A program made the position numbers and the translations under genes. The notes under the pieces are model-generated. The model was not told where the DNA came from. It made no database searches and saw only the letters and a program-made list of their open reading frames with translations. From positions 124,001 through 188,000 of the forward strand of contig NZ_BAYA01000006.1 of NCBI RefSeq assembly GCF_000685015.1: 64,000 nucleotides of DNA. The letters run 5' to 3'. This document shows positions 18,366 to 27,665 of this stretch, piece after piece. The stretch's first letter is position 1. Every line of letters starts with the position of its first letter. The DNA is from Paraburkholderia bannensis NBRC 103871. Lineage in GTDB: Bacteria > Pseudomonadota > Gammaproteobacteria > Burkholderiales > Burkholderiaceae.

Positions 18366-18749
18366 ATGGCTACGCACGGCATGATCCTCTTCGGCCACGG
18401 CGCGCGCGACGCGCGCTGGAAAGAGCCGTTCACGCGTCTGGCCGCCAAGCTGGCCGCTGCACGCAGCGCGGGCGGGGCGGGCGGCCCCGTCGACCTCGCG
18501 TTTCTCGAACTCATGACGCCAGACCTGCCGCAAGCCATCGCTGCGCAGGCCGCACAGGGCTGCACGGCGATTACGGTGGTGCCGGTGTTCTTCGGCCAGG
18601 GCGGTCATATCCGCCGCGACCTGCCCGAACTCATCGCGCAATGCCAGGCTGCGCATCCCGACGTGAAGATCGATTGCGCGACGGCGGTGGGCGAGGACGA
18701 CGGCGTGCTCGACGCAATCGTTCAGTATTGCCTCACACGCGACACCTGA
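18366..18749 (+). CDS. cbiX: Short CbiX/SirB sirohydrochlorin chelatase
   Basis: This 127-residue single-domain chelatase has the HGMILFGHGARDARWKEPF opening with the catalytic histidine, a second motif VVPVFFGQGGHIRRDLPEL with a conserved His, and a short C-terminal part. Short CbiX proteins insert cobalt (early B12 pathway) or iron (siroheme) into sirohydrochlorin. The convergent neighbour cobA makes precorrin-2, and sirohaem is needed by CysI in the same region, so iron insertion is a reasonable reading; the metal cannot be told from sequence. The ATG at 18366 was chosen over 18357 because AGGA lies 8 bases before it. Confidence 0.8.
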   Translation: MATHGMILFGHGARDARWKEPFTRLAAKLAAARSAGGAGGPVDLAFLELMTPDLPQAIAAQAAQGCTAITVVPVFFGQGGHIRRDLPELIAQCQAAHPDVKIDCATAVGEDDGVLDAIVQYCLTRDT

Positions 18750-18780
18750 TTCAGGTCAATCAAAGAACCGATGTAAACGC

Positions 18781-18813
18781 AGAAGGGCCGCTTTTCAGCG
18801 GCCCTTCTGTTTT
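18781..18813. terminator. Terminator between convergent cbiX and cobA
   Basis: AGAAGGGCCGCT (18781-18792), a four-base loop, and AGCGGCCCTTCT (18797-18808) then GTTTTC. A strong 12-pair stem with a T run on the plus strand. Confidence 0.85.
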
Positions 18814-18827
18814 CTTATGGCAAGACC

Positions 18828-19583
18828 TCAGGCTGCTGCCAGGCGGTCGTCGCCAAGATCCGATTCCTGCCCTGCCCGCTCGGCAAACGCTTCGCCGATC
18901 ATGAGCAGGCTCGGCTGCGCCGCGTCGAGCCAGTCCTGCGCGTCGCCCGCCGCCAGACCCGCCAGCGTGAGCGTGAGCATGCGCTCGCGCGCCGTGCTGC
19001 AAGCCTCGACGATCGCCACCGGCGTGGTGCCCGGACGGCCCGCGTCGATCAGCTGTTGTGCGATATCGGGCGCGCTGTCGCGGCCCATGTAGAACACCAG
19101 CGAATCGGCGTTCACGTGCTCGCGAATCTCGTCGCTGCCCGCCGCGCGCGAATACGTTGCCAGCGCGACACTGCGCGAGACGCCGCGCAGCGTGAGCGAG
19201 CGCTGCAACGTCGCCGCACTCGCGAGCGCCGCCGTGATGCCCGGCACGACCTCGAATTCGATGCCCGCCGCTTCGAGCGCGCGCATTTCCTCGTCGGCGC
19301 GGCCGAACAGCATCGGATCGCCGCCCTTCAGGCGCACGACGATGTCATGCTCGCGCGCCGCATCCACCAGTTGCTTGTTGATGAACTGCTGCGCCGTCGA
19401 GCGCTGGCCGCAACGCTTGCCGACCGCGATGAACTTCGCATCCTGCGGCGCGTAGTCCAGCATGGCGGGCTCGACGAGCGCATCGTGGAGCACGACCTGC
19501 GCCTGGCCAAGCAGGCGCGCGCCGCGCACGGTGATGAGATCCGCCGCGCCCGGCCCGGCGCCGATCAGATAGACCTTACCCAT
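18828..19583 (-). CDS. cobA: Uroporphyrinogen-III C-methyltransferase
   Basis: This 251-residue SAM-dependent methyltransferase converts uroporphyrinogen III to precorrin-2. Family motifs are VYLIGAGPGAADLITVRG at the start, VRLKGGDPMLFGRADEE, VVPGITAA and GVSRSVALAT. It is the stand-alone SUMT domain; the dehydrogenase/chelatase half of CysG is absent, so another protein such as the CbiX-like protein at 18366 must finish sirohaem. It sits 68 bases after cysN at the end of the assimilatory sulfate cluster, giving sirohaem for CysI. Confidence 0.92.
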   Translation of the reverse strand: MGKVYLIGAGPGAADLITVRGARLLGQAQVVLHDALVEPAMLDYAPQDAKFIAVGKRCGQRSTAQQFINKQLVDAAREHDIVVRLKGGDPMLFGRADEEMRALEAAGIEFEVVPGITAALASAATLQRSLTLRGVSRSVALATYSRAAGSDEIREHVNADSLVFYMGRDSAPDIAQQLIDAGRPGTTPVAIVEACSTARERMLTLTLAGLAAGDAQDWLDAAQPSLLMIGEAFAERAGQESDLGDDRLAAA

Positions 19584-19651
19584 ATTTCAGAACCCTGTAT
19601 CGACCGGAGCGAGCGTGCGCGCCTGTAGCGACTGGACTGCCATTCAAGCCG

Positions 19652-20968
19652 TCAGGCAGTCAGCGCGCGGATCATGCCCGCAGCCACCGTGTGATGCGTT
19701 GCCTCGTCGATGAGGACGAACGCGCCGGTGCCGGGGTGCACATCATACAGGTCTGCGACCAGCGGCTTTTGCAGCGTGAGCGAAACGCGGCCGATGTCGT
19801 TCATGGCGAGGTTCTGGCGATCCACGGCGTGCGACAGCGTATGCACGTCGAGCACTTCCTTGATCGCGCCGATCTTCGCGAACACCGTGCTGGTGGTCTG
19901 CTTGAGCAGGTACTTGCGCTGCGGCGAGAGCGGCTCTTCGTCGAACCAGCAGAGATCCGCTTCGAGCTTCTTCGCCGGTTGCGTCTCGTCGTTGGCCGGC
20001 ACGAAGGTGTCGCCGCGCGAGACGTCGACGTCTTCGGTCAGGCGGATCGTGACGGTCTGGCCCGCGAAGGCGCGATCGACCTGCGCCGTGCCGCCCGGCA
20101 CCGGCGCGATGATTTCCGCGACCGTGGCTGCGCGGCCTGCCGGCAGCACCGTGATGGCGTCACCAACCTTCACTTCGCCGGCTTCGATACGGCCCATGTA
20201 GCCGCGGAAGTCATCGGCGCTCGAACCGTCCTGGCGCGCGACCCATTGCACCGGGAAGCGCAGCGCGTCGCCCGTTGCCTGCGCAACCGGAAGTTGCTCC
20301 AGCAGATCGAGCAGCGGCTCGCCCGCGTACCAGGGCATGCGCTCGCTCAGCGTCACGATGTTGTCGCCCTTGAGCGCCGACACCGGCACGAAACGCACGT
20401 TCTCCAGACCGAGCTGGCGCGCGAGATCGACGTAAGCTTCGCGGATCAGGTTGAAGGTCGCTTCGCTGTAATCGACCAGATCCATCTTGTTGATCGCGAC
20501 GATCACGTGTTGCAGGCCGAGCAGCTTGACGATGGCGCTGTGGCGCTTCGTTTGCGGCAGCAGTTGCGTGACGCCGTTTTCGACCGTCACGCGCGTGGGG
20601 TCGATCAGGATGATCGCGGCGTGCGCCGTCGATGCGCCCGTCACCATGTTGCGCGTGTACTGCTCGTGGCCCGGGGTATCGGCGATGATGAACTTGCGCT
20701 TGGCCGTGGCGAAGTAGCGGTACGCCACGTCGATCGTGATGCCCTGCTCGCGCTCGGCTTCGAGGCCGTCCGTGAGCAGCGACAGGTCGATCTCGTCGCC
20801 GACGGTGCGCTTGTTCTTCGCACGCGAGAGCGCCGAAAGCTGGTCGCTCAAAACTGCCTTGCTGTCGTACAGCAGGCGGCCGATCAGCGTGCTCTTGCCG
20901 TCGTCCACGCTGCCGGCCGTGATGAAGCGCAGCACGCCGAGGTCTTCAGGTTGATGCGTCGTAACCAT
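19652..20968 (-). CDS. cysN: Sulfate adenylyltransferase subunit 1 (assimilatory CysN)
   Basis: This 438-residue GTPase drives ATP sulfurylase (CysD-CysN), which makes adenosine 5'-phosphosulfate (APS). Motifs: P-loop GSVDDGKST near residue 20, EREQGITIDVAYRYF switch I region, ADTPGHEQYTRNM and NKMDLVDY. Domain order is GTPase, then two beta-barrel domains as in EF-Tu. No CysC kinase domain is fused. The start MVTTHQPEDLG at 20968 follows cysD by 25 bases. A second, divergent CysN lies at 62874. Confidence 0.93.
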   Translation of the reverse strand: MVTTHQPEDLGVLRFITAGSVDDGKSTLIGRLLYDSKAVLSDQLSALSRAKNKRTVGDEIDLSLLTDGLEAEREQGITIDVAYRYFATAKRKFIIADTPGHEQYTRNMVTGASTAHAAIILIDPTRVTVENGVTQLLPQTKRHSAIVKLLGLQHVIVAINKMDLVDYSEATFNLIREAYVDLARQLGLENVRFVPVSALKGDNIVTLSERMPWYAGEPLLDLLEQLPVAQATGDALRFPVQWVARQDGSSADDFRGYMGRIEAGEVKVGDAITVLPAGRAATVAEIIAPVPGGTAQVDRAFAGQTVTIRLTEDVDVSRGDTFVPANDETQPAKKLEADLCWFDEEPLSPQRKYLLKQTTSTVFAKIGAIKEVLDVHTLSHAVDRQNLAMNDIGRVSLTLQKPLVADLYDVHPGTGAFVLIDEATHHTVAAGMIRALTA

Positions 20969-20993
20969 GTTCAATTCTTCCTCTGCGTGCTCT

Positions 20994-21956
20994 TTAGAAA
21001 TAACCTTGCTTCTTGCGCTGTTCCATCGCGGCTTCCGACGCCTGGTCGTCCATGCGCGTGGCACCACGTTCCGTGATTTCGGTCACGGCCGTTTCGGCGA
21101 TGATCTTCTCGACGTTGTCGGCATCGCTCGCCACCGGGCAGGTGCAGCTGATGTCGCCAACCGTGCGGAAACGCACCTGCGCCATTTCGCTGACTTCGCC
21201 TTCCTTCATCGGCGTGAGCGGCGTGACCGGCACGAGCAGGCCGTTACGGCGCACGATCTCGCGCTGGTGCGCGTAGTAGATCGACGGCAGTTCGAGCTTT
21301 TCGCGCTCGATGTATTGCCACACGTCCAGTTCCGTCCAGTTCGAGATCGGGAACACGCGCAGGTGTTCGCCGTTATGCAGACGCGCGTTGTACAGGCTCC
21401 AGAGTTCCGGGCGCTGGGCCTTCGGATCCCACTGGCCGAATTCGTCGCGGAACGAGAAGATGCGCTCTTTCGCGCGGGCCTTCTCTTCGTCGCGGCGCGC
21501 ACCGCCGATCATCGCGGTATAGCCGTATTCTTCGATGGTTTCGAGCAGCGTGACCGCTTGCGCAGCGTTGCGCGAATCGGTTTCGCGGCGCAGGCGCACC
21601 GTGCCCTTCTTGATCGAATCTTCGACGTGACCGACCACGAGTTCCGCGCCGATTTCGGCTGCGCGGCGATCGCGGAAGTCGATCACTTCTTCGTAGTTGT
21701 GACCCGTGTCGATGTGCACGAGCGGGAACGGCAGCGAGGTCTTGCGGTTCGCGCCCAGACCAAACGCCTTCAGCGCGAGCGCGAGCACGACCACCGAATC
21801 CTTGCCGCCCGAAAACAGCAGCGCGGGCTTGCTGCACTCGGCGACGAGTTCGCGCAGGATGTGGATCGACTCGGCTTCGAGCCAATCGAGATGGTCCATG
21901 CGGTTCGCCGTGACCTGAAGCGGCGCGTTCACTGCGGAGTCGAGCGTCGTGCTCAT
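20994..21956 (-). CDS. cysD: Sulfate adenylyltransferase subunit 2 (assimilatory CysD)
   Basis: This 320-residue PP-loop nucleotidyltransferase is the catalytic subunit of ATP sulfurylase. It shows the PP-loop motif FSGGKDSVV near residue 50, FPLVHIDTGHNYEEV, GGARRDEEKARAKER and the conserved C-terminus ending KKQGYF. It lies between cysH and cysN in the same orientation. This is the standard-length form; compare the extended CysD at 61447-62874. Confidence 0.94.
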   Translation of the reverse strand: MSTTLDSAVNAPLQVTANRMDHLDWLEAESIHILRELVAECSKPALLFSGGKDSVVVLALALKAFGLGANRKTSLPFPLVHIDTGHNYEEVIDFRDRRAAEIGAELVVGHVEDSIKKGTVRLRRETDSRNAAQAVTLLETIEEYGYTAMIGGARRDEEKARAKERIFSFRDEFGQWDPKAQRPELWSLYNARLHNGEHLRVFPISNWTELDVWQYIEREKLELPSIYYAHQREIVRRNGLLVPVTPLTPMKEGEVSEMAQVRFRTVGDISCTCPVASDADNVEKIIAETAVTEITERGATRMDDQASEAAMEQRKKQGYF

Positions 21957-22080
21957 GTTCGGAATCCTTCGTCTGATCGCGCCCCGTCGCCGGAAAGTCC
22001 CGGAAATCAGGGCGCGTTACTCTGTATTCGACTTCGCTACCGTTCGCTATAACGCTGAAAGCGGCGCGAAAACTTCAATC

Positions 22081-22872
22081 TTAGCTCGCGTGGCCAATCG
22101 CGGAAACCAGAGGCGAAACTTCCGCCGCCGCCTCGACCACCGGAATCGCGGAAACCGACGTGATGTGCAGCCCGCATTCCTTCGTGTCGCGCGATTCCCA
22201 CCACCAGCGGCCCGCGCGGCTGTCTTCGCCGGGACGGATCGCACGCGTGCAGGGTTCGCAGCCGATGCTCGGGTAGCCGCGTGCGTGCAGCGGATTCACC
22301 GGCACGTCGAAGCCGCGCAGGTACGCCCAGACATCGGCTTCAGTCCAGTCCGCGAGCGGATTGAACTTGTCGATGTTGCGGGCTTCGTCGCGTTCTTCCT
22401 CGTGCAGCTCCGCACGCGTGACCGACTGCTCGCGGCGCTGGCCCGTGACCCACGCCGACACGCCCGACAGCGCGCGGTTGAGCGGCTCGACCTTGCGGAT
22501 CTCGCAGCAGCGCTTGCGCAGATCGACGCTCTCGTAGAACGCGTTCAGCCCATGCTGCGTGACGTATTCGTCGATCGCGTCCTGCTGCGGACGGAACTGC
22601 TCGATCTCGTAGCCGTAGCGCTCGCGCACCGTGTCGATCATGCCGACGGTTTCCGCGTGCAGGCGGCCCGTGTTGAGCGAAAAAATGCCGATCTTCACGC
22701 CGCGCGACAGGATCGCGTGGGTGAGCAGCATGTCTTCGGCGGCGAGGCTGCTGGCTAGCTTCACGTCGGCATGACGTGCAGCGATCGAATCGAGCAGTGC
22801 GTCGAGGCGCTCGATCTTCGCTTGCAGGTCAGCCGTGATTTCGCTGGCTGGCGTGGAAGAAGCGGTCGTCAT
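22081..22872 (-). CDS. cysH: Adenylylsulfate (APS) reductase, CysH family
   Basis: This 263-residue thioredoxin-dependent reductase makes sulfite from activated sulfate. The fold is PP-loop-like (SLAAEDMLLTHAI, FSLNTGRLHAET). It carries KRCCEIRKVEPL and GCEPCTRA, the CysCys...CysXXCys set that binds a [4Fe-4S] cluster in APS-type reductases; E. coli-type PAPS reductases lack it. So assimilation here should run directly from APS and not need PAPS. Start MTTASS at 22872 overlaps the DUF934 gene by 4 bases. Confidence 0.92.
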   Translation of the reverse strand: MTTASSTPASEITADLQAKIERLDALLDSIAARHADVKLASSLAAEDMLLTHAILSRGVKIGIFSLNTGRLHAETVGMIDTVRERYGYEIEQFRPQQDAIDEYVTQHGLNAFYESVDLRKRCCEIRKVEPLNRALSGVSAWVTGQRREQSVTRAELHEEERDEARNIDKFNPLADWTEADVWAYLRGFDVPVNPLHARGYPSIGCEPCTRAIRPGEDSRAGRWWWESRDTKECGLHITSVSAIPVVEAAAEVSPLVSAIGHAS

Positions 22873-23405
22873 GCTGCAACGCCTCGCTGGCCTTCCTTGC
22901 GGCGGAACAGCGGCGACGGCTCGTCGAACGCGCCCTGGTACTGCACCGTGAATTCGGTGAACGCCTTCAGCGCGTCGTTGATGTCCTTGTCGGCGCGCAG
23001 CGCGTAGGCGTCGAAGCCGCAGCGCTCGTAAAAACGCAGCTGGTCGCGCAGCACGTCGCCGATCGCGCGGATCTCGCCCTTGTAGCCATAACGCTCGCGC
23101 AGCAGACGCGCGATCGAATAGCCGCGGCCATCGCGGAACACCGGGAAATCGACGGCGATCAGCGCAACCTGGTCGAAATCGGCGACCACGTCCGCCGGTT
23201 CGCTGTCCGGCGCGAGCCACACGCCCAGATCGTCCTTGCCGCGCGCGGCGACGAGCGCCTCGCGGTTGGCCTGGAAGTACGCGAACGGAACCAGCACCTT
23301 GCCCGCGGGCAGCGCGGCCACATCGGGCAGCACGCCGTCTTCGGCGGCGCGCACGACCTGCCAGCTGTCTTCAACGATCTCGCGATTCTTGATGATCAAT
23401 GCCAT
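22869..23405 (-). CDS. DUF934 family protein of the sulfite reductase cluster
   Basis: This 178-residue protein begins MALIIKNREIVEDSW and contains VAVDFPVFRDGRGYSIARLLRERYG-like blocks (here IAVDFPVFRDGRGYS) typical of DUF934. The family is nearly always encoded directly after cysI and before cysH in beta- and alpha-proteobacteria, and is thought to help sulfite reductase, perhaps in electron delivery where no CysJ flavoprotein is present. No cofactor motif is visible. It overlaps cysH by 4 bases. Confidence 0.88.
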   Translation of the reverse strand: MALIIKNREIVEDSWQVVRAAEDGVLPDVAALPAGKVLVPFAYFQANREALVAARGKDDLGVWLAPDSEPADVVADFDQVALIAVDFPVFRDGRGYSIARLLRERYGYKGEIRAIGDVLRDQLRFYERCGFDAYALRADKDINDALKAFTEFTVQYQGAFDEPSPLFRRKEGQRGVAA

Positions 23406-23436
23406 TGCTTAACTCTCGTATCTCGTTGCGGGCGTG

Positions 23437-25116
23437 TCAGGCGTGGGCGGCCTGGCGCTGTGCGTACACGCGCTCCTTGAACGGCGCCATGCCGATGCGG
23501 TCGTAGGTGTCGATGAAACGTTCGCCGTCGATGCGCTGCTCGACGAACGTATCGATCACCTTCTGCACCACGTCGGGCATCTCTTCCGCCGAGAACGACG
23601 GGCCGATCACGCGGCCAAGGCGCGCGCCGTTGGCGCCGTTGCCCTGTTCGCCGCCGAGCGACACCTGATACCACTCCGAACCGTCCTTATCCACGCCCAG
23701 CACGCCGATGTTGCCGACGTGGTGGTGACCGCACGAGTTCATGCAGCCCGAGATGTTGAACGACAGGTCGCCCAGGTCGTAGACGAAATCGAGGTTGTCG
23801 AAACGCTCCTGGATTGCCAGCGCGATAGGAATCGACTTCGCATTCGCAAGCGAGCAGAAGTCGCCGCCCGGGCACGCGATGATGTCGGTCAGCAGGCCGA
23901 TGTTCGCGGTCGCGAAGCCTTGTTCCTTCGCCTTTTCCCACAGTGCGAACAGGTCGCGCTTCTTGACGTCGGCGAGAATCAGGTTCTGCTCGTGCGAGAC
24001 GCGGATCTGGCCGAACGAGTATTCATCGGCCCAGTCGGCCACGGCTTCCATCTGCTTGTCGGTGGCGTCGCCCGGCGCGATGTTGCGCGGCTTGAGCGAG
24101 ATCGTGACCGACGCGTAACCCGGCACGCGGTGCGGGCGCGCATTGCGCTCGACCCAGCGCGCGAAGGCGCGGTTTTCCAGCAGGTGCTTTTCGTACGACG
24201 TGTCGGTGTCGGCGAGCTTTTCGTAGGCCGGCGGCACGAAATACTGCGACACGCGATCGACTTCCGCCTGCGTGAGCGTCGACGGGCCGTCCTTCAGGTG
24301 CTGCCACTCTTCTTCCACTTGCTGCGCGAACTTCTCGGGCGAGAGCGCCTTCACGAGAATCTTGATACGCGCCTTGTAGAGGTTGTCGCGGCGGCCGTAG
24401 CGGTTGTACACGCGCAGCACGGCTTCGCAGTAGGTCAGCAGGTGCTGCCACGGCAGGTTGCGCTTGATGATCGCGCCGATGATCGGCGTGCGGCCAAGGC
24501 CACCACCCGCGAGGATGCTGGCGACCACTTCGCCCTGCTCGTTGCGCTCGAGGTAGACGCCCAGATCGTGGATCTGCACGGCGGCGCGGTCTTCCTTCGA
24601 ACCCGAGACGGCGATCTTGAACTTGCGCGGCAGCCACGCGAATTCGGGGTGGAACGTCGACCATTGGCGCATGATCTCGGCCCACGGGCGCGGATCCACG
24701 ACTTCGTCGGGCGTCACGCCCGCGAACTGGTCGGCGGTGATGTTACGGATGCAGTTGCCCGAGGTCTGGATGCCATGCATCTGGACGGACGCGAGCTTGG
24801 CGAGGATTTCGGGCGTTTCTTCGAGCTTGATCCAGTTGTACTGGATGTTCGAGCGCGTCGAGAAATGGCCGTACTCGCGATCGTGCTCGCGCGCGATCTG
24901 GCCGAGCATACGCAGTTGGTCGCTACGCAGATTGCCGTACGGAATCGCGACGCGAAGCATATAGGCGTGACGCTGGTAGTAGAGACCGTTCTGCAGGCGC
25001 AGCGGGCGGAACTCTTCTTCGCTCAATTCGCCCGACAGGCGGCGGCGAACCTGGTCGCTGTATTGCACGACGCGCTCGTCGACGATGGTCTGGTCGTACT
25101 GATCGTATTGGTACAT
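23437..25116 (-). CDS. cysI: Sulfite reductase haemoprotein subunit
   Basis: This 559-residue enzyme reduces sulfite to sulfide with six electrons. The sirohaem/[4Fe-4S] ligands are visible as CPGGDFC (CX5C) and GCMNSCGHH (CX3C) in the C-terminal half. The N-terminal half has the other sirohaem-binding repeat (FSTRSNIQYNWIK, SGNCIRNI). No CysJ gene is in the window, so ferredoxin or another donor is likely. Start MYQYDQYD at 25116; first gene of the cysI-DUF934-cysH-cysD-cysN-cobA cluster, divergent from cysB. Confidence 0.93.
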   Translation of the reverse strand: MYQYDQYDQTIVDERVVQYSDQVRRRLSGELSEEEFRPLRLQNGLYYQRHAYMLRVAIPYGNLRSDQLRMLGQIAREHDREYGHFSTRSNIQYNWIKLEETPEILAKLASVQMHGIQTSGNCIRNITADQFAGVTPDEVVDPRPWAEIMRQWSTFHPEFAWLPRKFKIAVSGSKEDRAAVQIHDLGVYLERNEQGEVVASILAGGGLGRTPIIGAIIKRNLPWQHLLTYCEAVLRVYNRYGRRDNLYKARIKILVKALSPEKFAQQVEEEWQHLKDGPSTLTQAEVDRVSQYFVPPAYEKLADTDTSYEKHLLENRAFARWVERNARPHRVPGYASVTISLKPRNIAPGDATDKQMEAVADWADEYSFGQIRVSHEQNLILADVKKRDLFALWEKAKEQGFATANIGLLTDIIACPGGDFCSLANAKSIPIALAIQERFDNLDFVYDLGDLSFNISGCMNSCGHHHVGNIGVLGVDKDGSEWYQVSLGGEQGNGANGARLGRVIGPSFSAEEMPDVVQKVIDTFVEQRIDGERFIDTYDRIGMAPFKERVYAQRQAAHA

Positions 25117-25350
25117 TCGGGGACCCCAGGGTTGTATCAATCGCGGCGTTCCGGTTACGCCACGTTCTCCGACTTCGACTTGGCTAGTTCTGGCCCTGCT
25201 ACATCGCAACTGGCCGGCGCCTTCAAATCGCCGGTCATGTGCTAATGACCAAAACAGATATCCATATTGGAAAAGTTGGGGAAATGGTAATAAACTCGCC
25301 TTATATTTCAAACGATCTAAAAATCAGGTTGATATGCCAAGGGGTTATAT
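25117..25350. promoter_or_regulatory. Divergent cysI/cysB control region
   Basis: A 234-base region, clearly more AT-rich than its surroundings (especially 25250-25350), separates the cys cluster from its regulator. It should hold both promoters and CysB sites. I cannot place a specific operator: CysB sites are degenerate. Confidence 0.55.
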
Positions 25351-26292
25351 ATGAACCTCCACCAGTTCCGCTTCGTCCGCGAGGCCGTCCGTCAGAACTT
25401 CAACCTCACGGAAGCGGCGAAGGCACTGTATACAAGCCAGCCCGGCGTCTCGAAGGCGATTATCGAGCTCGAGGACGAATTAGGGGTCGAAATCTTCACC
25501 CGCCACGGCAAGCGCGTGCGCTCGCTCACGGAGCCGGGCCGCATCATCCTGGCGTCGGTGGAGCGCATCCTCCAGGAAGTGGAGAGCCTCAAACGCGTAG
25601 GTAAGGACTATGCGGCCCAGGATCAAGGCAACCTGGTCATCGCGGCGACCCACACCCAGGCGCGCTACTCGCTGCCCGCGGCCATCGCCGAGTTCAAGCG
25701 GCGCTTTCCGAAGGTGCATCTGTCGATCCTGCAAGGCAGCCCGACCCAGGTCGCCGAGATGGTACTGCACGACCAGGCCGACCTGGCGATCGCGACCGAA
25801 GCCATCTCCAACTATAAGGAACTGGTCTCGCTGCCCTGCTTCACCTGGCACCACGTCGCCGTGATGCTGCCCGATCACCCGTTGCTGGAGCGCAAGCCGC
25901 TGTCGCTCGACGATCTGGCCCAGTTTCCGCTGATCACCTACGACAACGCGTTCGCGGGCCGCACCAAGATCAACGAGGCGTTCCGCCTGCGCGGCCTGTC
26001 GCCGGACATCGTGCTCGAAGCGATCGACGCCGACGTCATCAAGACCTACGTGGAACTGGGTCTGGGCGTGGGGATCATGGCCGACATCGCCTTCAATGCC
26101 GAGCGCGACCGCCATCTGCGCGCCGTGCCGGTGGGTCATCTGTTCGGCAGCAACGTGACGCGGGTGGCGCTCAAGCAGGGCGCGTATCTGCGCAGCTACG
26201 TCTACACGCTGGTCGAGCTGCTCTCGCCGACCCTGAACCGCAAGCTGATCGAACAGGCACTCAAGGGCGAACACGAGACCTACGAGTTGTAA
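25351..26292 (+). CDS. cysB: CysB-type LysR regulator of sulfur assimilation
   Basis: This 313-residue protein has the CysB/Cbl N-terminus MNLHQFRFVREAVRQNFNLTE with the helix-turn-helix around residues 18-40 (AAKALYTSQPGVSKAI) and the co-inducer domain after residue 90 (VIAATHTQARYSLP). CysB-type regulators activate cys genes when O-acetylserine or N-acetylserine signals sulfur shortage. It is divergent from cysI across the AT-rich region, which supports control of that cluster. Whether it also controls the second cysDN at 61447 is not known. Confidence 0.93.
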   Translation: MNLHQFRFVREAVRQNFNLTEAAKALYTSQPGVSKAIIELEDELGVEIFTRHGKRVRSLTEPGRIILASVERILQEVESLKRVGKDYAAQDQGNLVIAATHTQARYSLPAAIAEFKRRFPKVHLSILQGSPTQVAEMVLHDQADLAIATEAISNYKELVSLPCFTWHHVAVMLPDHPLLERKPLSLDDLAQFPLITYDNAFAGRTKINEAFRLRGLSPDIVLEAIDADVIKTYVELGLGVGIMADIAFNAERDRHLRAVPVGHLFGSNVTRVALKQGAYLRSYVYTLVELLSPTLNRKLIEQALKGEHETYEL

Positions 26293-26379
26293 AAGCGCGG
26301 CGCCGGGCCAACGACTGCGCCGCCAGCACGACCACTAACTAGAACGCTTCTCGCTTTTTTCCTTCCTGGAGACCGCTGC

Positions 26380-27558
26380 ATGAAGTCGTATCTGCGTCTG
26401 AGTTCGTCCCTGCGTCCGTTCGCCATGGCTGCCGCCTTCGCGCTGGGCGCGGTCGCCCCCGCCGCGCACGCCGACCTGAAAGTCGGCATCGACCTGTCGA
26501 GCACCGGCCCGGCCGCCGCCATCGGCATCACGAGCAAGAACGCGATGCTGATGTGGCCCCCGACGATTGCGGGACAAAAGGCCGAGTACATCGTGCTCGA
26601 CGACGGCTCAGACCCGGGCGCGGCCGTGCGCAATATCCGCAAGCTCATCAACGAAGATCACGTCGACGTGATCGTCGGGCCGAACATCACGCCCGCCGCC
26701 CTCGCCGCACTCGACCCCGTCGCCGAAAGCAAGACGCCGATGATCACGCTGGTGGGCTCGGCGTCCGTGGTCGAGCCGCAGCAGGGCACGCGCGTCTGGG
26801 CGTTCAAGATGGCGCAGACCGACGCGGCGATGGCCGACGTCATGACGCGCTACATGGCCGCGCACGGCGTGAAGACGGTGGGCTTCATCGGCTTCGCGGA
26901 CAGCTACGGCGACAGCTGGCTCAACGAGTTCACGAAGTTCGCGAAGGAACGCAACATCCAGGTCGTGGCGACCGAGCGCTTCAACCGCACCGACGCCAGC
27001 GTCACGGGCCAGATCCTCAAGCTGATCGCCGCGAAGCCCGACGCCGTGCTGATCGCGGGCGCTGGCACGCCGACGGTTCTGCCGCAGCGCACGCTCGTCG
27101 AGCGCGGTTATAAGGGCGCGATCTACCAGACTCACGGTATCGCCACGCCTGAGTTCATCAAACTCGGCGGCAAGGACGTCGAAGGCACCCTGTTCCCGAC
27201 CCAGCCAGTCGTGGTCGCGCGCACCTTGCCCGCCGATCAACCGGCGCAAAAAGCCGCTCTAGCCTTCGTGGATGCGTATGAGGCCAAGTACGGCCCCGGC
27301 ACGGTCACGCAGTTCGCGGGCGACGCGGCAGGCGTGTATCCGCGTTTGCAGGACGCCGTGTCGCGCGCGCTCAAGGCCGCGCAGCCGGGCACCGAGGCGT
27401 TTCGCGTCGCGCTGCGCAGTGAGCTTGAACACGCGCACGAAGTGGTCGTGCCCAACGGCATGGTCAACACGAGCGAAAAAGACCACGTGGGCCTGGATCA
27501 GCGCGCGAGCGTGATGGGCACGATACGCGGCGGGAAATTCGTGTATCTGGGGCAATAA
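26380..27558 (+). CDS. Periplasmic substrate-binding protein, branched-chain amino acid ABC type
   Basis: This 392-residue protein has a Sec signal peptide (cleavage near AAHAD, residue 32) followed by LKVGIDLSSTGPAAAIGI and a second lobe with GFIGFADSYGDSWLNEF, the pattern of LivJ-type (Peripla_BP_6) proteins. It would bind an amino acid or related small molecule in the periplasm. No permease or ATPase genes sit beside it, so it either uses a transporter elsewhere or is an orphan. Ligand unknown. TGGAGA eight bases before the ATG is a fair ribosome binding site. Confidence 0.82.
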   Translation: MKSYLRLSSSLRPFAMAAAFALGAVAPAAHADLKVGIDLSSTGPAAAIGITSKNAMLMWPPTIAGQKAEYIVLDDGSDPGAAVRNIRKLINEDHVDVIVGPNITPAALAALDPVAESKTPMITLVGSASVVEPQQGTRVWAFKMAQTDAAMADVMTRYMAAHGVKTVGFIGFADSYGDSWLNEFTKFAKERNIQVVATERFNRTDASVTGQILKLIAAKPDAVLIAGAGTPTVLPQRTLVERGYKGAIYQTHGIATPEFIKLGGKDVEGTLFPTQPVVVARTLPADQPAQKAALAFVDAYEAKYGPGTVTQFAGDAAGVYPRLQDAVSRALKAAQPGTEAFRVALRSELEHAHEVVVPNGMVNTSEKDHVGLDQRASVMGTIRGGKFVYLGQ

Positions 27559-27605
27559 CACAGCGCCAGGCGCGGGTAGCAGCGCGAACGGTGATTGCGG
27601 GTCTG

Positions 27606-27665
27606 GGAGAAGTCGAATATCGCCTCGCGGTCGGCCAGCGCGAGCGGCGACCATTCGACCCTCAA
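27606..27665 (-). pseudogene. Remnant of a RelE/ParE-family toxin (N-terminal about 20 codons)
   Basis: A TTG at 27665 overlapping the antitoxin stop opens a frame reading LRVEWSPLALADREAIFDF, which is the characteristic start of RelE/ParE-type toxins paired with DinJ/RelB-like antitoxins. After that the frame no longer resembles a toxin (Ser-Gln-Thr-Arg-Asn-His...), so the gene has lost roughly its last three quarters. Family identity is from memory of the motif; the truncation is seen directly. Confidence 0.55.
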
